DNA of 15,665 nt, taken from Deltaproteobacteria bacterium. GTDB lineage: Bacteria; Desulfobacterota; Desulfuromonadia; Geobacterales; Pseudopelobacteraceae. The stretch spans positions 1-15,665 of the forward strand of contig JACRCG010000087.1 in NCBI GenBank assembly GCA_016219145.1. Reading direction: 5' to 3'. A program made the translations under genes and the position numbers. Every line of letters begins with the position of its first letter. The first letter of the stretch is position 1. Below the pieces are notes generated by a model, which was given only the letters and a program-made list of their open reading frames with translations, searched no databases and had not been told where the DNA came from. Of this stretch, positions 1-6,842 are shown one piece after another.

Positions 1-1
1 C

Positions 2-916
2 GATGATTTGCCCGCCATCATAGCGCTGGGGCGGCGCAAGGGCTTCTCCTTTATTCAGCTTAATACCAACGGGCTGCGGCTGGCCGTGGAGCCGGGCTAC
101 GCCGGGAGTCTGGCGGCAGCCGGTCTGGCAACTGTGTTCCTCCAGTTCGACGGAACCAATGACCTGATTCACTCCGCCCTGCGGGGACTCCCGCTGGCAG
201 AACAGAAGCTGAAGGCGGTCAGGAACTGTGGTGAAGCCGGGCTCGGAGTTGTGCTGGTTCCAACTCTGGTGCCGGGTGTGAACACCTCGGACATCGGAAA
301 CATTATCCGCTTTGCCCTTTCGAACCTGACCGTCGTGCGCGGTGTCCATTTTCAGCCGGTCAGCTATTTCGGACGCTACGCTTCGGCCACTTCAGTTCCG
401 GTGCATTTTACGCTTCCGGAGGTCATGCGGGCCATCGAAGAGCAGACTGGCGGACTTATGAAAGTGAGCGACTTCGTCCCGCCCGGCGGCGAAAATGCGC
501 ATTGTTCGTTCCATGGCAGTTTCTTTGCCTTGCCGGACGGACGGTTGCGCTGCATCAGTTCCGCAGCGTCCAACTGTTGCGGCGGACAGGATGGCCGCGC
601 AGGACTGCTGCGTACGATCAGCTCAGTAGCCCGCCAATGGTCAGCTCCGAAGGGCGAAAACAAGACGGCGGAGTCATGCTGCGGTGATGATGACGTGCTT
701 GACCTGGATCTCTTCCTGGAGCGAGCCACCAGCCACAGCTTGTCGATCTCCTGCATGGCCTTTCAGGACGCCTGGAATCTGGACATGGAGCGTTTGCGTG
801 ACTGCTGTATCTCGATCATGTCACCCGAGGGGCGCATGATCCCGTTCTGCGCCTATAATCTGACCAGCGCCAGTGGCGGGACGTTGTACCGCGACCACCA
901 AGGATTGTCCGCATGA
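2..916 (+). CDS. trsS: Radical SAM protein, probably TrsS family (5' end cut off by window edge)
   Basis: This is the C-terminal ~304 residues of a radical SAM enzyme. The frame is open back to base 2 (Asp-Asp before LPAIIALG), so the TTG at 8 is not the true start; the CX3CX2C cluster motif must lie upstream of the window. Seen directly: IQLNTNGLRLA, an internal strand typical of radical SAM barrels, and a cysteine-rich C-terminus with HCSFHG, SNCCGG, SCCGDD, RDCCIS and PFCAYN, which could bind auxiliary Fe-S clusters. From memory, the combination of this cysteine-rich tail with a directly following CoA ligase matches the TrsS radical SAM (seleno)protein family. No in-frame TGA is present, so the visible part has no selenocysteine. 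It overlaps the next gene by ATGA, implying translational coupling. The substrate is unknown. I am sure of radical SAM and moderately sure of TrsS. Confidence 0.72.
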   Translation, partial: DDLPAIIALGRRKGFSFIQLNTNGLRLAVEPGYAGSLAAAGLATVFLQFDGTNDLIHSALRGLPLAEQKLKAVRNCGEAGLGVVLVPTLVPGVNTSDIGNIIRFALSNLTVVRGVHFQPVSYFGRYASATSVPVHFTLPEVMRAIEEQTGGLMKVSDFVPPGGENAHCSFHGSFFALPDGRLRCISSAASNCCGGQDGRAGLLRTISSVARQWSAPKGENKTAESCCGDDDVLDLDLFLERATSHSLSISCMAFQDAWNLDMERLRDCCISIMSPEGRMIPFCAYNLTSASGGTLYRDHQGLSA

Positions 917-2244
917 GAAAAACGCCGCTTGAGAGCTGGATTCGCGACAAGATCGCCTGCAATGCCGGTGAATTGTTGACGCGTGACCGGATAGAAGCAT
1001 ACCAGCTTGAAAAGCTGCGGGAAACGGTGGCATACGCCAGGCGAATGAGCCCGTTTTACCGGGCCTCGCTGGCCGGAGTTGACGGGCGGAAGCTGGAAGA
1101 CTTTCGGACATTCTCAGAGGTGCCGTTTACCACGTCTGACGACATCAGAAGCGACGGATTGAAGATGCTCTGTACCTCTCAGGATGAGATTGAGCGGGTA
1201 GTCACGCTCCAGACATCCGGCACGACCGGCGAATCGAAACGGCTGTTTTTTACCGCAGAAGATCTGGAGCTTACGGTCGATTTTTTCAGGCACGGCATGG
1301 CAACCATGGTCGAGCCCGGCGCAACAGTAATCATATTTCTACCGGGCGAGCGTCCGGACAGCGTTGGCGACCTGCTGTCACGCGGGCTGGTCCGGCTTGG
1401 GGTGAAGCCGGTTGTGCGGGGTCCTGTGCGTGATCTGGCGGCTGAACGGGCCGAAATACTCCGGCATGCTTCCCCCTGTCTGGTCGGGATTCCAACCCAG
1501 ATTCTGGCCCTGGCGCGGGGTGATGCCGGCAAGACGATACCGTCCGGCTGGGTAAAGAGTGTCCTGCTCTCCACCGATTATGTGCCGGCAGCAATTGAGC
1601 AGGAACTGGTCCGGCTCTGGGGCTGCCGCGTTTTTACCCACTACGGTATGACCGAGACCGGTCTGGGGGGCGGGGTCGAGTGCGAGGCGTGTGATGGCTA
1701 CCACCTGCGCGAAGCGGATCTCTATACCGAAATTATCGATCCCGAAACCGGTCGACCGCTGCCGGACGGCACTCCGGGTGAAGTGGTCTTTACGACCCTT
1801 ACCAGGCAGGGGATGCCGCTGCTGCGTTATCGCACCGGAGACCTGGCGCGAATTCTGCCGACCCCCTGTCTTTGCGGAACGGTATTAAAGCGGCTCGGCC
1901 GGGTGCAGGGGCGGATCGCGGCAACGCTGCCGCTGCAGCAGGGCTTCACTATCGGTATGGCCGCTCTGGACGAGGCTCTTTTCCCAATCGCCGGTGTGCT
2001 GAATTTTTCCGCAGAAGTCAGCGAAAATGACGGTCAGGATCAGCTTCATATCTGTCTCCAGGTTTGTGACGGGGAGGAGGAACGGGTCGCCAGGATGATT
2101 GTCGCAACTCTTTTTCAAAACGAAGCGCTTGCGCCCCTGTTTCAGCAAAAAGTACTGACAGTCGGAAGTGTCACGTTCAACAGGGAAGGGTGGTCAAGCA
2201 ACGGAACAGTAAAGCGTCAGATCAGGGATTCCAGGTTTAAATAA
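913..2244 (+). CDS. AMP-dependent CoA ligase, PaaK-like (DVU_1553-type)
   Basis: A 443-aa adenylate-forming enzyme of the phenylacetate-CoA ligase / coenzyme F390 synthetase branch. It should activate a carboxylic acid with ATP and possibly pass it to CoA. Motifs seen: P-loop TSGTTGESK (residues 101-109), A5-type THYGMTETG (242-250), YRTGD (306-310) and a likely C-terminal catalytic lysine in NGTVKRQ (K434). Two cysteine pairs, CEAC (257-260) and CLC (319-321), are present. The start ATG lies inside the stop of the radical SAM gene (ATGA), which fixes it well. The position next to a TrsS-like radical SAM gene matches the conserved neighbourhood for which the Desulfovibrio DVU_1553 family is named. 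That neighbourhood is often near molybdo-enzyme genes, and a molybdopterin enzyme follows here. The substrate cannot be deduced, and a non-CoA adenylation role cannot be excluded. Confidence 0.85.
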   Translation: MRKTPLESWIRDKIACNAGELLTRDRIEAYQLEKLRETVAYARRMSPFYRASLAGVDGRKLEDFRTFSEVPFTTSDDIRSDGLKMLCTSQDEIERVVTLQTSGTTGESKRLFFTAEDLELTVDFFRHGMATMVEPGATVIIFLPGERPDSVGDLLSRGLVRLGVKPVVRGPVRDLAAERAEILRHASPCLVGIPTQILALARGDAGKTIPSGWVKSVLLSTDYVPAAIEQELVRLWGCRVFTHYGMTETGLGGGVECEACDGYHLREADLYTEIIDPETGRPLPDGTPGEVVFTTLTRQGMPLLRYRTGDLARILPTPCLCGTVLKRLGRVQGRIAATLPLQQGFTIGMAALDEALFPIAGVLNFSAEVSENDGQDQLHICLQVCDGEEERVARMIVATLFQNEALAPLFQQKVLTVGSVTFNREGWSSNGTVKRQIRDSRFK

Positions 2245-2258
2245 AACAAGCGAGAAAC

Positions 2259-2264
2259 GGGAGG
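2259..2264 (+). promoter_or_regulatory. Ribosome binding site of the molybdopterin oxidoreductase
   Basis: GGGAGG lies 8 nt before the ATG at 2273 and supports that start. The 28-nt gap after the ligase stop shows no terminator, so cotranscription is likely. Confidence 0.8.
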
Positions 2265-2272
2265 AACACACA

Positions 2273-4330
2273 ATGCCAGACAACGGCAAGAAGACATTTT
2301 TCACGGCCTGCTGCCTCTGCTATCAGAGCTGCGGAGTTGAGGTGACGGTAGAGGGTGGCAAGGTTGTCGCGGTAAAAGGGCAGGAATCACATCCGATGAA
2401 CAAGGGGATACTCTGCGCCAAGGGGCAGGCCATGATCGAACATCTGTACCACCCCGATCGACTCAAACACCCGCTCAAGAAGGTGGATGGGCAGTTTGTG
2501 CAGATCTCGTGGGAGCAGGCCTATAGCGAGATAGCCGCCAAACTGAAGGAGCTTAAAGAAGAATTTGATCCCTCAGTGCTCGGTTTCTTCTGCGGCTCCA
2601 TCGGGGTTGAAAACCTCGAAATGGGCTCACTCACCCATCGTTTCAAGGCCGCCTTCGGCACGCCCAACTTCTTCTCGGTCGAGAGCATCTGCTTCCGGAT
2701 GAGGATCCGCTCCCGGCAGATCACGTTCGGCAAGTATCCGGTGGAAGAAATGGATTCCAAGCTGTACATCCTCTGGGGGCACAACCCGGCCGCCTCTGAC
2801 ATCGCCCTCTCGATAGCTATCCAGGAAAACCTCAAGAAGGGCGCCAAGGTTGTCGTGATCGACCCACGGAGGATCGCCATCGCAGATCAGTCTGAAATGT
2901 ATCTGGCAATCCGGCCCGGCACCGACGGCGCTCTGGCCCTGGCGCTGATCAACGTCATCATCAACGAAGACCTCTATGACCACGAATTCGTCGAAAAATG
3001 GACTCTCGGTTTTGACAAGCTTGTGCCGCATATCCAGCCCTACACCCCTGAGTGGGCCGAGGCGATCACCGAAGTTAAAGCCGAAGACATCAGGAAACTG
3101 GCCCGGCTCTTCGCCGGAACCCGTGGCGCCAGTATCTGCCACGGCACCTGCACTCAGGATCAGCAGGCCAACGGCAGCCAGACCGACCGCGCCATGTCGA
3201 TTCTGCAATCCATCACCGGCAACATCAATGTACCGGGCGGCTGGGTCATCAGCCCCCGCCTGTCGCTCTCCGACATCAGCCTGCCGGTCAAGGGTAAACC
3301 GCTGGGAGCCGAAGAATACCCGCTCTTCTACGAGCTCTGGAACAGGACCAGCCCCTACGCGGTCATGAACATGGTACCCGAGAGTGTGCCGGACAAGCTC
3401 AAAGCCTTTATCGTGGCGGGCGGCAATCCGCTGGTCACCATGCCGGACTCGAACGCCCTGACCGAAGCCTTCAAAAAACTCGACCTGCTGGTGGTCTACG
3501 ACCTCTTCATGACTGAAACGGCCGAACAGGCCCACTATGTGCTGCCGGCCGCCAACCAGCTCGAATTCTGGGGGCTGGGCTACAACTACAACGTCTGCCA
3601 CTGCCTCCCCTTCCTGATGTTGCGTCCGCCGGTGGTGGGTCGTTATCATGAATGCAAGACCGTTCTTGAATTCTACAAGGAATTGGCCGAAGCGTGCGGA
3701 TTCGGGGAATTGTTCCCCTGGAAGAGCGACGGTGAACTGGTGGCCCATGAGCTGGAGCCGTGCAGCTTAAGCTTCGACTACCTGCGCGAGCATCCGGAAG
3801 GGGCCTTCTACCAGGAGAAGAGCTACGAGCTGACCGAGCGCTCCTTTGCCACGCCGTCACGCAAGATCGAGATCTACAGCGATGCCTTTGAGCATGTCGG
3901 CTTCAATCCGCTGCCGACCTATCTGGAACCGGAAAAGAGTCCGCAGGGCACTCGATGGGAGGAGCTGGGCGGCACATATCCTCTGGTTTTGTCTACCGGG
4001 ACACGCTACATTCATTATAACGGCTCCCAGATGCACAATATCGCATCATTAAAAAAGCAGGATCCGTATCCGCGGGCAGAGATGGGGCCGGAGACGGCCG
4101 CCAGATACGGTCTTGCACACCTGGATGACGTTATCATCGAGACCGATCGCGGCTGGGTGAAGATGAAGGCCGAGGTAAGCGACCGCACCATGGAAGGGGT
4201 GGTGCTGGTGCCGCACGGCTGGCCCAGGGATGCCAACTGCAACCGCCTGACCGATTGCCAGTGCCGCGAGCCGATCATGGGTTATCCACAGTGGAAAGGG
4301 CTGCTCTGTAGTATCAGAAAGGCTGAGTAA
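2273..4330 (+). CDS. Molybdopterin (Mo/W) oxidoreductase, DMSO reductase family, acetylene-hydratase-like layout
   Basis: A 685-aa cytoplasmic enzyme (no Tat signal; it starts MPDNGKKTFF). The N-terminus carries a 4Fe-4S motif C13-X2-C16-X3-C20-X27-C48 followed by AKG. SVESIC puts a cysteine at residue 140, where this superfamily has its metal ligand; it lines up with Cys141 of Pelobacter acetylene hydratase, recalled from memory. Other landmarks are the ILWGHNP and VVVIDPRR cofactor-binding segments (~166-200), RPGTDGALALALINVIINE (~214-232) and a C-terminal MopB-binding domain with TRYIHYNGSQMHN and VPHGWP. Acetylene hydratase has its key Asp directly after the second cluster Cys; here that position is Tyr17, so hydration by the same mechanism is not supported. 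No Fe-S beta subunit or membrane anchor is adjacent, so it either works alone (hydroxylase, transhydroxylase or hydratase-like) or uses a separate electron carrier. The substrate is unknown. Confidence 0.88.
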   Translation: MPDNGKKTFFTACCLCYQSCGVEVTVEGGKVVAVKGQESHPMNKGILCAKGQAMIEHLYHPDRLKHPLKKVDGQFVQISWEQAYSEIAAKLKELKEEFDPSVLGFFCGSIGVENLEMGSLTHRFKAAFGTPNFFSVESICFRMRIRSRQITFGKYPVEEMDSKLYILWGHNPAASDIALSIAIQENLKKGAKVVVIDPRRIAIADQSEMYLAIRPGTDGALALALINVIINEDLYDHEFVEKWTLGFDKLVPHIQPYTPEWAEAITEVKAEDIRKLARLFAGTRGASICHGTCTQDQQANGSQTDRAMSILQSITGNINVPGGWVISPRLSLSDISLPVKGKPLGAEEYPLFYELWNRTSPYAVMNMVPESVPDKLKAFIVAGGNPLVTMPDSNALTEAFKKLDLLVVYDLFMTETAEQAHYVLPAANQLEFWGLGYNYNVCHCLPFLMLRPPVVGRYHECKTVLEFYKELAEACGFGELFPWKSDGELVAHELEPCSLSFDYLREHPEGAFYQEKSYELTERSFATPSRKIEIYSDAFEHVGFNPLPTYLEPEKSPQGTRWEELGGTYPLVLSTGTRYIHYNGSQMHNIASLKKQDPYPRAEMGPETAARYGLAHLDDVIIETDRGWVKMKAEVSDRTMEGVVLVPHGWPRDANCNRLTDCQCREPIMGYPQWKGLLCSIRKAE

Positions 4331-4374
4331 TTTGCTTGCTTTGCCGGTTGAAATCTAGTAGTCAGCTTGTTGGT

Positions 4375-4430
4375 TGCCGGTGCGGAGAAATACCTCCTCG
4401 CCGCATACCTGATGCTAACCGGCATTTTTT
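4375..4430 (+). terminator. Probable intrinsic terminator after the molybdopterin enzyme
   Basis: TGCCGGT (4375-4381) pairs with ACCGGCA (4418-4424), and inside it GCGG (4382-4385) pairs with CCGC (4401-4404). The outer arm is followed at once by six T (4425-4430). A competing left arm TGCCGGTT lies at 4342-4349, so two alternative folds are possible. The interrupted stem makes it weaker than a classic terminator; a leader regulatory structure for the thioesterase is the alternative. Confidence 0.55.
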
Positions 4431-4445
4431 CTGGGAAGGTTTTTT

Positions 4446-4865
4446 ATGAGCAGTTTTATCCGTTCCTACAAGATCCGTTTTGAAGATTGCGACATGGCGG
4501 GGATAGTTTTTTATCCTCAATACGTCCTGATGCTCCATAGAATTGTTGAAGATTGGTTTGCCGAGGCGCTGGACATGCCGATGAGCATCATGCATCGCCA
4601 GCATAAAATCGGTTTCCCCACGGTAAACCTGAAGGTTGATTTCAGGAAGGCCAGCCGCCTGGATGAGGTGCTGGAGTGGTCTCTGGAAGTTCGCCGGCTC
4701 AAGACCAGATCTGCCACACTCGGCATCTGCGCCTGTTACCGGGATGAACGGCGCTTGGAAGCGGAAATAACAATTGTGTCAGTCGATCTTGTTGATGGAG
4801 ATATATCTTCACGTGAAATCCCGCACGGGATCCGGGCCGGGATGGAAGCTTATCTGTATGCCTGA
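4446..4865 (+). CDS. 4-hydroxybenzoyl-CoA thioesterase-type hotdog thioesterase
   Basis: A 139-aa single-domain hotdog thioesterase that should hydrolyse an acyl- or aroyl-CoA to acid and CoA in the cytoplasm. The diagnostic motif is FEDCDMAGIVFYPQY (residues 12-26). D16 corresponds to the catalytic Asp17 of the Pseudomonas CBS3 4-hydroxybenzoyl-CoA thioesterase, as recalled. The length is normal for the family. GGGAAGG (4433-4439) sits 6 nt before the ATG and supports the start. Its stop overlaps the start of the sigma-54 activator gene by 8 nt, so the two are probably one transcript. In this setting it may release CoA when aromatic CoA esters build up, or make free acid as an inducer; both ideas are inference. 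A YbgC-like housekeeping role is the main alternative. Confidence 0.85.
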   Translation: MSSFIRSYKIRFEDCDMAGIVFYPQYVLMLHRIVEDWFAEALDMPMSIMHRQHKIGFPTVNLKVDFRKASRLDEVLEWSLEVRRLKTRSATLGICACYRDERRLEAEITIVSVDLVDGDISSREIPHGIRAGMEAYLYA

Positions 4866-6441
4866 AATGAACATCATAGAGGGCGACCAGATAGATCGCT
4901 TGAAGTTTGAAGCCATTCTCTCAGACCTGTCAGCCGCTTTCATCAATGTGCATGTCAGTGAAGTAGATGGGAAAATTGTCCAGGGTTTGCAAAGAATTGT
5001 AGAGTTTCTGGGGGTTGACCGCAGTACCGTCTGGAAAGTTACTCCGGATGGGAAGATGCACTGCACACATTCATTTGCCCGGCCCGGTATAAAGCCGCCG
5101 CCTGATGTCATCTTGAATCTGGTGCCGATTTGGGAGGCGATGGTGCTGGATGGAGAAATCTTTGAAATATCAGATGTTGACGAACTTCCGGAGAGTCAAA
5201 TCAGAGAAAAAGAGTATTGCAAGGCGCAAGGCGGCATCAGGTCAATCATGTTTTTGCCGGCCAGTGTCGGAGGAGTTGTCGTAGGATTTATCACTTTTGT
5301 CTCCTATAGCGCAAAAAAAGCCTGGCCTACCGAGCTGATTAACCGTTTGCGTCTGCTTTGGGACGTGTTTACCAATGCGCTTGAACGGAAACGGGCCGAT
5401 CAGAAAATCCAGAGAGCACTTGAGGAGATCCAGGTTCTCAAGGATCGCCTGGAAGCAGAAAATCTCTACCTTCGAGACCAGATCGATATTGAATACAAAC
5501 ACCACGAAATCATCGGCAAGTCAGACGTAATCAAGAGGGTGCTGCTGCGGGTGGAACAGGTTGCGGCAACCGATTCTACAGTACTCATTCTGGGAGAAAC
5601 CGGTACCGGCAAGGAATTGATTGCCAGGGCTATTCACAATTCCGGTTCACGCAGAAACCGCGCCATGATCAAGGTGAATTGCGCGGCACTGCCGGCAGCG
5701 CTGATCGAAGCCGAACTGTTTGGACGCGAAAAAGGGGCCTATACCGGAGCCGTAACCAGACAGGCAGGCAGATTCGAGGCCGCCAACGGATCGACGATAT
5801 TTCTTGATGAGATTGGCGACCTGCCGCTGGAGTTGCAGGCCAAACTGCTGCGAGTGATTCAGGAGGGGCAATTCGAGCGGCTTGGCAGTCCTCATCCGAT
5901 TGATGTTGACGTGCGTGTGATAGCCGCAACAAACAGAAATCTTGCACTGGCTGTCAAGGAGGGACGATTCAGGGAAGATTTGTATTATCGCCTGAACGTA
6001 TTTCCAATTTCAGTTCCTCCGTTGCGTGAACGCCGCGAAGACATACCTTTACTGGTCTCGGCCATGGTCGAGGAATTCAGCAAAAATTTCGACAAGAAAA
6101 TAGAGCGTATACCGAAAAAGAGCATGGACGCCATGGAGCTTTATCAGTGGCCGGGCAATATCCGTGAGCTGAGAAACGTTGTTGAAAGAGCCATGATTTT
6201 GAGTAACGGCACCACTCTGGTTGTTGACGTTCCTGATATCTCTGCCGCTATTTCCGCCCCTGCGCTGTCGATCGCCGAAATCGACAGAAGGCATATTGTA
6301 TCAGTATTGGAAAAAACCGGGTGGCGTGTGCGGGGGAAAAACGGGGCTGCTGAAGTTCTCGGGCTCAAGCCGACCACACTGGATTCGCGGATGAAGAAAT
6401 TGGGTATCAAGAGAAACATCACTGTATCCGAAATATCGTAG
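4858..6441 (+). CDS. Sigma-54-dependent transcriptional activator (GAF, AAA+, Fis-type HTH)
   Basis: A 527-aa bacterial enhancer-binding protein. A GAF-like sensor spans ~15-175, a coiled-coil linker ~178-208, the AAA+ domain ~216-450 and a Fis-type helix-turn-helix ~493-517. Seen motifs: Walker A GETGTGKE (246-253), the sigma-54 contact loop as GAYTGA (293-298, Tyr variant of GAFTGA), Walker B TIFLDEIG (313-320), FREDLYYRLNVFPI and WPGNIREL (431-438). There is no receiver domain, so it should respond to a ligand bound by the GAF domain, as FhlA/NorR-type proteins do. I chose the ATG at 4858 because it overlaps the thioesterase stop (ATGCCTGA); ATG 4867 is also possible, and the longer in-frame TTG/ATG starts would run far into the thioesterase gene. 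Its last codons and stop form the first of three identical putative binding sites. It most likely activates the operon starting at 6843. Confidence 0.9.
   Translation: MPEMNIIEGDQIDRLKFEAILSDLSAAFINVHVSEVDGKIVQGLQRIVEFLGVDRSTVWKVTPDGKMHCTHSFARPGIKPPPDVILNLVPIWEAMVLDGEIFEISDVDELPESQIREKEYCKAQGGIRSIMFLPASVGGVVVGFITFVSYSAKKAWPTELINRLRLLWDVFTNALERKRADQKIQRALEEIQVLKDRLEAENLYLRDQIDIEYKHHEIIGKSDVIKRVLLRVEQVAATDSTVLILGETGTGKELIARAIHNSGSRRNRAMIKVNCAALPAALIEAELFGREKGAYTGAVTRQAGRFEAANGSTIFLDEIGDLPLELQAKLLRVIQEGQFERLGSPHPIDVDVRVIAATNRNLALAVKEGRFREDLYYRLNVFPISVPPLRERREDIPLLVSAMVEEFSKNFDKKIERIPKKSMDAMELYQWPGNIRELRNVVERAMILSNGTTLVVDVPDISAAISAPALSIAEIDRRHIVSVLEKTGWRVRGKNGAAEVLGLKPTTLDSRMKKLGIKRNITVSEIS
6427..6440 (+). 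promoter_or_regulatory. Putative activator binding site, copy 1
   Basis: TCCGAAATATCGTA, overlapping the 3' end and stop codon of the activator gene. The core CGAAATATCG is a near-palindrome (8 of 10 positions symmetric). With flanks ATCCGAAATATCGTAG it is identical over 16 nt to copy 3. Assignment to the neighbouring activator is inference. Confidence 0.6.
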
Positions 6442-6445
6442 CCAC

Positions 6446-6459
6446 TCCGAAATATCGTA
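6446..6459 (+). promoter_or_regulatory. Putative activator binding site, copy 2
   Basis: An exact second copy of TCCGAAATATCGTA, 19 bp (start to start) after copy 1, close to two helical turns. That would put two bound dimers on the same DNA face, as is common for sigma-54 enhancers. Confidence 0.62.
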
Positions 6460-6567
6460 TATATATTGCCAGCTGGGCCGTGATGTGTAAGTATGTCTTT
6501 CCGGGTTGTATTTCAAGCAGTTAGCCCGCCTTCCTCACCACATTAGTAACTGTCTTCTGTAAAAACA

Positions 6568-6581
6568 TCCGAAATATCGTA
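6568..6581 (+). promoter_or_regulatory. Putative activator binding site, copy 3
   Basis: The third exact copy of TCCGAAATATCGTA. Its centre is ~105 bp above the -24 element at 6678, or about 130 bp above the predicted transcription start. This is a usual distance for an enhancer that works by DNA looping. Confidence 0.62.
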
Positions 6582-6677
6582 GTTAGTGATGGCCTTCGCA
6601 AAAATACAAAACGTGTTATAATTATTTGTAATAATAAAAACAGATGGTTATGCTATGTATATTATTGCAGATGCTCG

Positions 6678-6693
6678 TGGCATGCAAAGTGCA
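6678..6693 (+). promoter_or_regulatory. Sigma-54 (-24/-12) promoter of the catabolic operon
   Basis: TGGCATGCAAAGTGCA fits the consensus TGGCACG-N4-TTGCA with two changes. The essential GG (6679-6680) and GC (6691-6692) are separated by the required 10 nt. Transcription would start near 6703-6705, giving a leader of ~140 nt before the ATG at 6843. The adjacent activator gene and the three upstream repeats agree with this call. Confidence 0.75.
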
Positions 6694-6842
6694 AAACAAT
6701 TTGCTATGATTTTACAAAGCGGTAGCTGTGTGTGCCAAAATGTATCAATTAGCATTGAATATTCAGTAGGTTGCCAATGCGAGTCGTTCAAAAGTCGTTT
6801 GATACAAACAATTATTTAATGCAATTATTCGGGGGCAGTATC

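Larger units (their letters stand above)
6442..6842 (+). promoter_or_regulatory. Control region between the activator gene and the catabolic operon
   Basis: A 401-nt stretch without a convincing gene. It holds binding-site copies 2 and 3 and the -24/-12 promoter. Its second half (6600-6840) is clearly richer in A+T than the genes on either side. A TATAAT at 6617-6622 has no fitting -35 box. A 54-codon frame (6655-6819) runs through the promoter and is probably fortuitous. Confidence 0.6.

Noticed and set aside
2..916. Selenocysteine in the radical SAM protein
   Set aside because: No in-frame TGA occurs in the visible part before the true stop, and no SECIS-like structure was evident.
2627..3748. 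Long open frame on the - strand (373 codons) opposite the molybdopterin gene
   Set aside because: It is a shadow of a confidently assigned gene; its translation is low-complexity in character with no family motif and no ribosome binding site.
4774..4857. Longer N-terminus for the sigma-54 activator (TTG 4774 or ATG 4795)
   Set aside because: It would overlap the thioesterase gene by 70-90 nt with no family-like sequence; ATG 4858 gives the usual 8-nt coupling overlap.
6426..6582. 16-bp direct repeats (ATCCGAAATATCGTAG) as att sites flanking a ~125-bp insertion
   Set aside because: A third copy lies between them and no integrase or mobile content is present, so regulatory sites explain the pattern better.
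6617..6622. TATAAT as a sigma-70 -10 box upstream of the operon
   Set aside because: No reasonable -35 hexamer at 16-18 nt; the region is A+T-rich, so chance matches are expected.
6655..6819. Possible HPr-like small protein (RGMQSAKQF compared with GLHARPA)
   Set aside because: The resemblance is faint, the active-site His is Gln, there is no ribosome binding site, and the frame overlaps a well-supported promoter.
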